Source of the DNA: Tanytarsus gracilentus
Taxonomy: Eukaryota > Arthropoda > Insecta > Diptera > Chironomidae
DNA length: 64,000 nt
NCBI GenBank assembly: GCA_038502055.1
Contig: JAXRKN010000041.1
Span: 4,507,501-4,571,500, forward strand
Direction of reading: 5' to 3'
Part shown: one piece after another, positions 22,615 to 31,275 of the stretch
Layout: each line of letters opens with the position of its first letter
Position numbering within the stretch: the stretch's first letter is position 1
The notes under the pieces: model-generated
The model's input: the letters and a program-made list of their open reading frames with translations, nothing else
Database searches by the model: none
What the model was told of the DNA's origin: nothing
Translations under genes and position numbers: made by a program

Positions 22615-25600
22615 AAAAAAATAATTTTCATATTTTTTAGCTGAACCTCACGTCGTGATTAAATTTTGCGATTCATCTTTTAACGATTTTTTTCCACAAT
22701 CCGATTTACTCGAGTCACTGACAGTCACCGGGTGTCCATCAATAAAACAAGCTCACAAACTTCTTTCCAAAGTCGATTTTTGCAATCAATTTTCAGTGTC
22801 ATCAAAGCCACTTGTGGTAGTTTTTAAAATTGATGAGAAAATTAGCGACGAAAAAATCGAAAAGTCGGACGCAGTTTTTAATGGAGTTGTTATTTTTGAG
22901 TCCACGGTCAATGAAGCTTATTTTATCATGTGGAAATCAGCATCAATGGAAAATTGCGTGTCGTTGAAACTTTTTGAAACAAATATTAAAGAATTGAAGA
23001 CGTTTACTGGAGATTTTATCGTGAAAAGTGTTCGAGAAAATTTCAGCGGTAAAAATTAATTTTATTTTAAATTAATAAATTAAAATTTAAATAAATTTTA
23101 GCTCTTCCATCGGATGTCAATCTCAACTCTGATTTTACAATCAATCTCACGTCACTCATCGATCATCGTGGTTACAATTTGCTGATGCTCGCATCTGAAG
23201 CCGGAAACCTTCAAGTTGTCAATGAACTTCTGAGCATTGGATTTTCTGTTAATTCGTCAATTAATGGAAAATCTGCCGTCGACCTTGCATGGGAAAGTCA
23301 ACATCAAAATATTGTTCTGACTTTACTCAAAGCTGATTCAAAATATCCAAAAGATTTCCATAAAGATTTTCACACCGATAACCTCAAAAATTTCATCGAC
23401 GACATTCAAAATTTTTTCAACGCAATTGAGGAAAATTTGACTGAAATTATTCAAGAATTTTTAGTTAAAAATCCAAATCTTCGATACATTTACAACACTG
23501 AAAATGTTTCAGCATCGGCAAAGACTCTCAAACTTTTGAAATTCGACATTTACGAAATTCTTCTCAATTTTAATGTTTTTATGTCACCCGACGAAGAAAT
23601 TGAAGATATCACAAGCGATTTTGATTACGATGAACTCGAAATACTTAAAAATATTCATCAAAAATCGGCCAAAGAAGATCCCGAAAAACACATAAAAATC
23701 CTCACAGCAATCTCAAAAACTGGACACGATGAACTGAAAGTCGAAGAACGAATTAAAATTATTGAAGAAGCTTATCGAGCACTTAATAAGATCGAAGATG
23801 TTCAACCGCTTCTTAAAGCTGTCGCCGAATGTCGTAATGCAACAGTTTATTTCGATTTTAATCGAATTTGGGTCAATTTTATGGATCCATCATTTGGCAC
23901 TGGAACAAATGGAGCATTTTATCCAAACTCTGGAAGAGTTTACATTGCAGCCAAAGAACTTCTCGATCCAGCAAAGCGAAACGAAGCTTTGGGAGTGATC
24001 GCACATGAGTTTTGTCACTTTGCGGTTTACTTAGGTTTCAATAATTTGGCAAAACCTTATGAGAAAAACGACAAAGAACGCGAAAATTATTTCAATGAGA
24101 TTTGTGGAGATTACAGAAGAAAATTAAATAACGTGGAAGTCATCAGCGATGTCTTTTACTATGCACCGAATCAATATCATGCCGAGATGATTGTGCGAGC
24201 ACCTCAACTCATGACACTTTATCGAGACAATCCAGAAATTTTAGAACGATTTCGCGAAGAAAAATATTCGCGTCTTTTCGCTTACTTTTCTGACGTTGTT
24301 CTGCCAAGAGTTAAAAGCTCAATTTCGTCTGTTGAAAATTTCTTAATTGAACAGCTTAAAAATAAACTTGAAACTTATGAGAGTGAAATTCAATTTAAAA
24401 ATGATAAATTAGACGAGATGGAAGAGGAAATGGTCAATGAAAGGTGCAAAACTCAATTTGGAAGATTGGGAGGTAAAAGTTGAAGTTTTAACAGGGGGTG
24501 AGAAGCTCGCAGGTGCTGAGTACCTGCAAAATACCTGCAACCTACAGGTACTCAAATACCTGCAGGTATTTCACAGGTACTCGCAGGTTTTCAGTACCTG
24601 CAGGTACTCGCAGGTATTTAGCAGGTACTCAAATACCTGCAGGTATTTCACAGATACTCGCAGGTATTGCAGGTACCAGTACTTGCAAGCTTCTTACCCC
24701 CTGAGTTTTAATTAATTTTTAACTGATAAATTTAATAATTTTCAAGTCTCATCATGTCTCAATCGCAATTCACCCGTTCATGTCATGGAAATTCGCAATG
24801 TCGATGGCAAAAAAGAGTTTTACAACAAATATCGAGTAATTGATGATATTTTGCTTCAACCTGAAGTAAGAGACAGAAAAGTTGTGGTTGTTTCAATTAT
24901 TGGCGAATATCGAAAGGGAAAAAGTTTCTTCCTTGATTACTGCTTGAGATTTTTGAACGCGAATGTGAGTAAAAAAAATATTTTAAAAGTAGGGGGTGGG
25001 AAGCTTGCAGGTAATGAATACCTGCAGTACCTGAAGTACCAGAACCTGCAAAATACATACGAGTACCTGCGAAATACCTGCAGATATTTGAGTACCTGCA
25101 AGCTTCCCACCCCCTGGAAGACTTTTAATTATTTTAAGTATTTTTAGTATGCGTCAGTATCAAAAATGAGCAAACCTTCATGCTCATCTAACTGGATGGG
25201 TGATGGCGATGAACCACTTAGTGGATTCTCATGGAAACATGGTCGAGCACCCGACACTAAAGGAATTCTCTTCTGGCCAGATGTTTTTCTGCATGAAGAC
25301 GATTCGGGTGAAAAAATTGCCATCATCATAATGGACACTCAAGGATTATTTGAGATTGGATCAACTTTCCAAGAAAACGCCAGAATTTTCAGCTTAAGCA
25401 CTTTAATTTCTTCAATCCAGATTGTGAACATTCAAGGTGTTATGCATGAGTATTTAATTGAATATCTTGAGATGGCGACTAACTTGACAAAATTTATAAG
25501 TCAGAAGAAAATTAGTGGAGAAAAACCTTCGTGGAAACCATTTCAAAATCTTTTATTTTTATTGAGAGATTGGGCTGACGAAGAAGTTGGATTTAACTAC

Positions 25601-26572
25601 GATGGTGGTGAAAAATATCTCAATGAATTTTTAAACATCGAACAAAATTCAAACACAAAAGCTCAAACCGTCAGAAACAACATAAGTGCGTCATTTGACA
25701 TCATCAAGTGTTTTCTCCTCAATAATCCTGGTCTCGGCGTTCTAAAAGGAGAATTTAATGGTCAATGGTCGAAACTTCATCATGATTTCGTCACAAATTT
25801 AAGAATTCTCATCGAATCAATTCTCAGACCTGAAAATCTCATCAAAAAATCAATACTCGGCAAAGAAGTGACCTCAACTGAGTTCAGAGACTTCATCTTC
25901 ACATACTTTAAAGCTTTTCGAAGCGCCGAACTGCCAGAAAATGAAAATATTCTCCAGATGATGATCGAAAATCAAATGAAAGTCATCGTGAGTGATCAAA
26001 TTAAAATCTATCAAAATTTGATGAACGATAAGATTGAATTTGATCATGAGAACTTTGAGAATTATCTCCAAGATAAGCACAACAATGCTAAAGAAGAATC
26101 AGTCACTGGATTTTTAACTGCCGAAAAACTCGAAGACGAAACGAGCATTGAAAAGTTCATAAAAATTCTTCAAACTGAAATCGAAAGTGCTTTTCGAACT
26201 TTGAAAGTTTTAATCATGCGAGATTATCAAAGATTTCAACAGAACAAAGAAATTGTCGAGAAACTTCAAGCCGACATTCAAAAACAAATCCAGGAAAGTA
26301 TTTCAAAGCAAATTGAATATGAAGAAAAAATTAAAAATCAACAACAAAGCACTCAAGCATTAAATTTACAAATAGCCGCCTTAACAGCATCCGAGCGTGA
26401 AAAACAAATGAGAATGGAAAAGTTTCAGCAAGAATTAACTAAAAGTAAAACTGCAATGAGCGAAAACAAAGATGAAGACGTTTTGAAAAATCTCAAGACA
26501 CAAATGAGAAATATGGATTTTAGTGGTGTTGGTGATTGGGTTGAGAAGTCAGTCAAAAAATTATTTAAGTGA
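21685..26572 (+). CDS. ankyrin/HExxH/atlastin-type GTPase fusion protein
   Basis: Five exons with matching phases: 21,685-21,910; 22,641-23,048; 23,102-24,472; 24,747-24,964; 25,148-26,572; 1,215 residues. Exon 1 gives an amphipathic helical N-terminus. Exon 3 starts with an ankyrin pair (RGYNLLMLASEAGNLQVVNE), then a helical region and HEFCH (24,004-24,018; residues ~513-517) followed 19 residues later by ERE and a block ending FSDVVLPRVK. Exons 4-5 form a dynamin-like G domain: P-loop GEYRKGKS (~721), GFSWKHG...TKGI as in atlastin, G3 DTQG (~804), G4 RDW (~881). A helical middle domain and a coiled-coil tail follow. There is no transmembrane hairpin at the end, unlike true atlastins, so ER membrane fusion by the classic route is unlikely. 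The HExxH module matches the NACHT gene at 4-13 kb. Introns 3 and 4 carry related hairpin elements. A cell-autonomous defence role, by analogy with GBP-type GTPases, is inference. Confidence 0.85.
22025..22640. repeat. AT tandem array and A-tailed insert in intron 1
   Basis: From about 22,025 to 22,440 a roughly 34-36-bp unit (ATATTTTTAATTTTAAAATT core) is repeated about a dozen times. It is followed by 100 bp of ordinary composition (CCTCCTTCCCGAGAAGAAAA start) that ends in (TAA)n and a long poly-A at 22,555-22,610. The latter looks like a short retroposed sequence with an A-rich tail, but no target duplication could be defined in this background. Confidence 0.65.
24492..24703. mobile_element. 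hAT-type MITE with CAGGTA repeats, intron 3
   Basis: The ends are CAGGGGGTGAGAAGC and GCTTCTTACCCCCTG, imperfect inverted repeats of about 23 bp. They are flanked by the 8-bp direct repeat AGTTTTAA (24,484-24,491 and 24,704-24,711). The interior is a mixture of GCAGGTATTT and its complement, so the whole can fold on itself. The 8-bp duplication and CAGGG start fit hAT-type non-autonomous elements. It is in an intron, so the coding sequence is untouched. Confidence 0.8.
24990..25116. mobile_element. second hAT-type MITE, intron 4
   Basis: The ends are TAGGGGGTGGGAAGCTTGCA and its near-perfect complement TGCAAGCTTCCCACCCCCTG (23 of 24 terminal positions pair). They are the same family as the element in the preceding intron, again with internal CAGGTA/TACCTG words. 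No clear 8-bp target duplication is seen, so the copy may have come by conversion or its flanks have changed. Confidence 0.75.
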
Positions 26573-26579
26573 CATTTCA

Positions 26580-27000
26580 ATATAATTACGAAAATTAATT
26601 TGAAAATTTTTAATTAATTAAGAAAAAAAATTTAAAACTTTTATTTTTATTTTTTTAAAATTTAAAATTTTATTTTTTTATAAATTAAAACTTTCATTTT
26701 TATTTTTAAAAATTCAAATTTTTATTTTTATTTTTTAAAAATTAAAACTTTCATTTTTATTTTTAAAAATTCAAATTTTTATTTTTTAAAAATTAAAACT
26801 TTCATTTTTATTTTTAAAAATTCAAATTTTTATTTTTATTTTTTAAAAATTAAAACTTTCATTTTTCTTTTTAAAAATTCAAATTTTTATTTTTATTTTT
26901 TAAAAATTAAAACTTTCATTTTTATTTTTTAAAAATTAAAACTTTTATTTTTATTTTTTTAAAATTTAAATTTTTACGATTTTTTTTTTAAAATATTAAA
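26580..27000. repeat. AT-rich tandem repeat downstream of the GTPase gene
   Basis: Roughly 50-60-bp units of AAAATTAAAACTTTCATTTT followed by TATTTTTAAAAATTCAAATT recur about six times between the two convergent genes. The sequence is pure low-complexity spacer; no gene. Confidence 0.75.
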
Positions 27001-27062
27001 ACATAAATTTACTTAAAAAACTCAAAAATTATAAAATTAATTTTCTATTCTCAAAATAAAAA

Positions 27063-27626
27063 TTAACCAAAAGAAGTTTTAATATTTGATTTTGATTCAA
27101 AAAAATATTTCACTTCAAAAATTAATTTTTCATCATTCTTAAATCGCCAAACGTCTTGATAGAATCCACTTGGAAAAAGTCTGTCGACAGGAAGTTCATC
27201 CGGTGTGGTGATATTGAGTGCTCCAAAGTCGCCAATTAAAGGGCATTTTTTGAAAATTTGCTTAATTGTGTCACTTAAACCCATGAAATGTTTTACGATT
27301 GGATTTGTTCCTGAATTTTGCATCGTTGAACACCACTCGAATTCATTTCTAATCACTTCCCTGTAAATGTTGCCGTAACGATACGAAAGAATGAGAGACG
27401 CATAAATTGGTTTATCGAGTTTTTTGAGAATGTTGACGAGAACATTTAAAGTCGTTAATTTTCTCGAGATGGCTTTCACTACACAAACATCGAAGACGGC
27501 TGTGGTGTTGTCAAACGTTTTACACTCGACCGATCGAAATCGAAAGCCATCGACGAAGTTTTTTGATTTTTCACATGTTGCGAATGAAAATTGAAGAAAA
27601 ATCAAGAAGAAAATTTTGAACTTCAT
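27063..27626 (-). CDS. DUF1091 family secreted protein, copy 1
   Basis: Intronless ORF of 187 residues from ATG at 27,626. A signal peptide (MKFKIFFLIFLQFSFATC) precedes the insect-specific DUF1091 region. Motifs are VECKTFDNTTAVFDVC, a conserved E-x-C after a basic stretch (EFEWCSTM), FKKCPLIGDFGALNIT and the terminal RLFPSGFYQD. DUF1091 proteins are ML/MD-2-like lipid-binding secreted proteins in insects, some of them chemosensory. The conserved CPLxG...LPSG core is intact. It is one of two tandem paralogues on this strand, spaced by 110 bp, so they arose by local duplication. The ligand is unknown. Confidence 0.85.
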   Translation of the reverse strand: MKFKIFFLIFLQFSFATCEKSKNFVDGFRFRSVECKTFDNTTAVFDVCVVKAISRKLTTLNVLVNILKKLDKPIYASLILSYRYGNIYREVIRNEFEWCSTMQNSGTNPIVKHFMGLSDTIKQIFKKCPLIGDFGALNITTPDELPVDRLFPSGFYQDVWRFKNDEKLIFEVKYFFESKSNIKTSFG

Positions 27627-27736
27627 TGTTAAAAAGTTTGAAATGAACTGAAAATGTTTTGAATTATTTGATCAATTAAAATATTTAAAGACAATTAAAT
27701 TTTTAACAACAAAATTCAGAATTAAAATAATTTTGT

Positions 27737-28288
27737 TTAATTCCTCAACTTTGACTCGAAATAAAATTTAATGTGACCGTAAATTTTTGAATCTTTTTTA
27801 AATTCCCAAATGCCTTGAAAAAATCCGCTCGGAAAGATTTGATTGATTGGAAGATTTTCAGGTGTTGTGACATTGAAAGCTCCAAAAGTTCCAATTAGTG
27901 GACATTTTTTAAAAACTGGCTTTAGATTTTCGCTCATGTCCATGAAATATTTAATGACTGGATTTGAAGCTGCATTTTCCATCGTTGAACACCATTCGAG
28001 TTCGTGTTTTAAAATTTCTCTGAAGTTTTCAGTTCCATAACGATGTGAGAGTGTGATTAACGTTAAAAGCGGTTTATCGACAGCTTTATGAACGTTCGCC
28101 ATGACATTTAAACTCGTCAAAGTTCTTGATATCGAATTTATTGCGCAAATATCAAAAGTTATTGTTAAATTGTCAAATGTTTTGCACTCAATCGATGTCA
28201 ACCGAAAACGGCGATTTATTTTCTTGGGTTTTTCCTTAATGGCTGCGGAAATTTTAAAATAAATCAAAAAAAGTATGAAAAGTTTCAT
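27737..28288 (-). CDS. DUF1091 family secreted protein, copy 2
   Basis: Intronless ORF of 183 residues from ATG at 28,288. A signal peptide (MKLFILFLIYFKISAA) precedes a basic linker (KEKPKKINRRF). The domain has the same order as its neighbour: IECKTFDNLTITFDIC, HELEWCSTMENAASNP, FKKCPLIGTFGAFNVT, QIFPSGFFQG. The two proteins are clearly homologous over their whole length, with matching cysteines. Secreted lipid- or hydrophobe-binding is the family expectation. No evidence of decay is seen in either copy. Confidence 0.85.
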   Translation of the reverse strand: MKLFILFLIYFKISAAIKEKPKKINRRFRLTSIECKTFDNLTITFDICAINSISRTLTSLNVMANVHKAVDKPLLTLITLSHRYGTENFREILKHELEWCSTMENAASNPVIKYFMDMSENLKPVFKKCPLIGTFGAFNVTTPENLPINQIFPSGFFQGIWEFKKDSKIYGHIKFYFESKLRN

Positions 28289-28444
28289 TGCTGAATTGAA
28301 AATAGTTCAGAGAGTTTAAAACTAAAAAAAAATAATTTTAGCTTGGTGTATTTTAATTTTTTTCAGTCAATTAAAATTAAATTCAAAAGAAAATATTTCA
28401 TTTCCTGTTTCTCTCGCGTTAAATTAGTAATTATAAAAGTTTCA

Positions 28445-28677
28445 CCCACAGAACAATTTTTAAATTTTCGTTAAATCCTTGTCAAAAAAATATTTTGACA
28501 TTAAATTGATATTAAATTTAAATGAATTTGATATCAACAAAAAAATATAATGTCAAAATTTGCTATCAAATCAGTGCTAAATTAAATAGCAGAATTAAAT
28601 CAAAAAACGTCTTATTTAACCAAAAAATTTGCTATCAACAATTGATGTTAAATTTGACACTAAAAATGTTCTGTGGG
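28445..28677. mobile_element. 233-bp MITE with CCCACAGAACA ends
   Basis: Left end CCCACAGAACAATTTTTA and right end TAAAAATGTTCTGTGGG are inverted repeats differing by a single base step. The interior is a set of loose tandem repeats of a self-complementary TTGATATCAA / TTGACATTAA word. No ORF. It shares its terminal word with the window's first element (1-170) and its style with 55,075-55,560. Confidence 0.75.
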
Positions 28678-29415
28678 CATTAGGAATCATTTAAGTTCAG
28701 CTGAATTTGTTTCTTGCTGATTTTTTATATTATGGTAAGTATAATATAATTTTAAAATGATTGGCGGTTTTAATTTATGATGGGGAAAGGTAACTCGGGA
28801 TTCCTCGGGGATTGCCGATCCCGTCCAAAACCTCTATTTACAAAAAATTACATGTAGTTACTAGTTAGTTACATTTTCATGCAAAATTCTTGTAAAATAA
28901 AACTTTGTGCAGATAGTTAAAAGCTTTTAAAGATTGAGTAAGTTGAATAACTAGAGTTTCTCACGGGAGTGGGGGTTGAAAAAGCTTGCTCCATAACTGC
29001 TTTTTACTAAGTTATAAATTTATTTTTTTATTTTTATTAAATTTATGGGTTTGTATTTTGATTTTGGTTCTGGGGTTTTGATTTTATTATCTTTTTTTTT
29101 TTTTTTGTTATTTTTTTTTTTATAAAAATTCTATATAAAATTAAAAATTAAAATATTTTTTTAAAAAAATTCTTAGGGCATGGGGGAGAAATTTTTTTAG
29201 GGTAGGACAAAATCTCATTACCCGGGAATTTGAAGGGGGGGGGGCAGGGATTAACCCCACATTAAATATAATTATTTTTTAATTGCCCATATCTGCAAAT
29301 TTGTAGGTCGAACTTACGTTTGTTTAAAAAATTTTAATTATAATTTAGCTTTTTTATAACAGATGCAAAAAAGTACTAAAATTTACTTTAAAAAAATTTC
29401 TAAACTAAAATTTTA
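28678..29415. other. non-coding, G-run patches
   Basis: No gene is supported. There are patches of CTCGGGGATTGCCGATCCCG at about 28,816, a long T-run at 29,090-29,115, and a 9-G run at about 29,235. Identity unknown. Confidence 0.4.
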
Positions 29416-30560
29416 TCATCCCAAAATTGTTGTTTGATTTAAACTCTGAGTGGTTGATTCAGAATTTCCAGTGGTCTCATTAAGAGAAATTTCAGTTGTC
29501 GTTGATGGTGGAAGAGTTGTCGTTGGTGGAAGAGTTGTCGTCGTTGGTGGAAGTGTTGGTAAGACAGTTGTAGTCGGTGGAGGTACAGTTGGCGGTGGAG
29601 TTGTGGTCGTCGTCATTTCTTCGCATTTTTCCATCGACTTTTTCAACATGTTGCACTCTTGACTTCCATTAAAAGCAGATTGCGGACAATTCAAAAAAAC
29701 AAAAGACAAAATGCATTTTGAAATCATATAAAGTTTATCGGGCATGTCACAAGTCTGCGAATTTTCATATTCCTTAGCGAATGGAAATTTTTTCTCCCAA
29801 TTCGCTTCGCATTCTTTAATTGCATCGTCAGCAACATTCTTCAATCCTTCAACTTCCTCTTTTCCATTCATGATCGCATCGAAAAAATTTTTAATGTTAA
29901 TTTGTTCATCAACATATATTTGAAGACGATCAGCATAGCAATTGTCGTAGCAGCAAGCTTCACCTCCGTCATCGAGACATTCTTGAGCTGGAATTAAATT
30001 TGATGTTCAGAGAGAGTTGAGAATGCAACAAAATTTAACACATACCGCAATAGTGACGATCGGTCACTGAAAAACTAAGAAATGCGACTGGACAACAGTC
30101 GGCTAAATGAGGTGTTTTGGGTGTGAATGAAGTGCAGCGTGGATACCAAGGAAAAGAAAGCTGAAAAAATTAATTTTGTGTTTTAAATATTTTAAAAAAG
30201 CTCTAATGAGAAAAAAGAAGAAGAAAATTTTAAAATTATAATTTTCAAGATTTTTTTGACACATTTTGAAATTAAATTATTCAAATTTGCTTCTTCAATT
30301 AATTAATTAATTAATTTTAATTAAAAATTATTTAATATTTTTTAATTTTAATTAAAAATTATTTTATATTTTTTAATTTTAATTAAAAATTATTTTATAT
30401 TTTTTAATTTTAATTAAAAATTAAAAAAAATTAATTGATATTTTTTAAATATAAATAATTATTTATTAAATTTTCCACTTACAGTTCCATTTATGTCATG
30501 AATAAATCCATAAGTTGATTTTATAATTAAAATTACGAAAATAATTAATTTTTCCTTCAT
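29416..30560 (-). CDS. Plus-C-type odorant-binding protein with Thr/Pro tail
   Basis: Three exons on the minus strand: 30,483-30,560, 30,046-30,160 and 29,416-29,987, with matching phases; 254 residues. Exon 1 is a signal peptide (MKEKLIIFVILIIKSTYG). Exon 2 holds an RC...ADCC cysteine group and HYC. Exon 3 holds ECLDDGGEACCYDNCYADR, CDMPDKLYMISKCILSF and further cysteines. The high cysteine count with a CC pair and a central Pro-bearing segment matches the Plus-C class of dipteran odorant-binding proteins. Those are secreted carriers of small hydrophobic ligands. The C-terminal 60 residues are TTTPPPTVPPPTTT-like, a mucin-type low-complexity tail that most family members lack. It may be heavily O-glycosylated. 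The class call rests on pattern, not alignment. Confidence 0.7.
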
Positions 30561-30911
30561 TGCTGAAAAATAGTCGAACTTTAAATAAATACTGAAGAAT
30601 TTTTCAACGATTGTTTTTGATGGAATTTTTTAGAATTTCATCGCTGATTTTTCATGTAAATTAATTGTAAAACAAGTTTCAACATCCGGCAATTTTGTGA
30701 ATAATTTTATTAATTTTTTTTTCGAGAAAGATAAAAATTATTTTCATAATTTCATTCAGTTATGCAAACAGATTAAAGTTTTTAAGTGTTAAATATTAAA
30801 AAAATATTGGCTTCAAAATTTTAATTTTAAATATCATAAAAACTTTCATTAATTCAAAAATATTTAACATTTTAGGGAAATTGACAATTTTTATGTAAGT
30901 TCTCAAATAAA

Positions 30912-31015
30912 CCAGGGGGCCCACAACTACCATATAAATCCATATAAATATTTATATGCCATATAACATTTGTATGAAAACCATATAAATTAATACGGTA
31001 GATGTGGACCCCTTG
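30912..31015. repeat. 104-bp imperfect palindrome (MITE-like)
   Basis: Left AGGGGGCCCACAACTACCAT and right ATACGGTAGATGTGGACCCC are imperfect inverted repeats of about 26 bp. Between them are ATATAAAT words that also pair. At 31,043-31,056, GGGCACCCACTTGTT repeats the (reverse) 5' end of the element at 50,689-50,842, so a second element end abuts here. Confidence 0.6.
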
Positions 31016-31275
31016 AAATAAACGTACAAAATATTCTCCGTACCGGGCACCCACTTGTTCTTGTTAAGGTTAAATTTCAAGATAGTTGAAAATAATTTTT
31101 ATTTTTAAAAAATTGACTAATTAAGAAGCTGAATTAAAAAATTGACGTAAAAGAATTTAAATTTTTTTAAAATTTTATTAAAAAATTTGAGATATTTTTT
31201 AAAAACATTTTTGAAATATTTTAAGACAATTTTTTAAATTAAATTTTCACAACAAATTTTAAATTTCACAAAATT

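Noticed and set aside
22341..22631. 96-codon minus-strand ORF with KNIFLKLNFKI repeats
   Set aside because: Produced by the intronic AT tandem array and poly-A tract.
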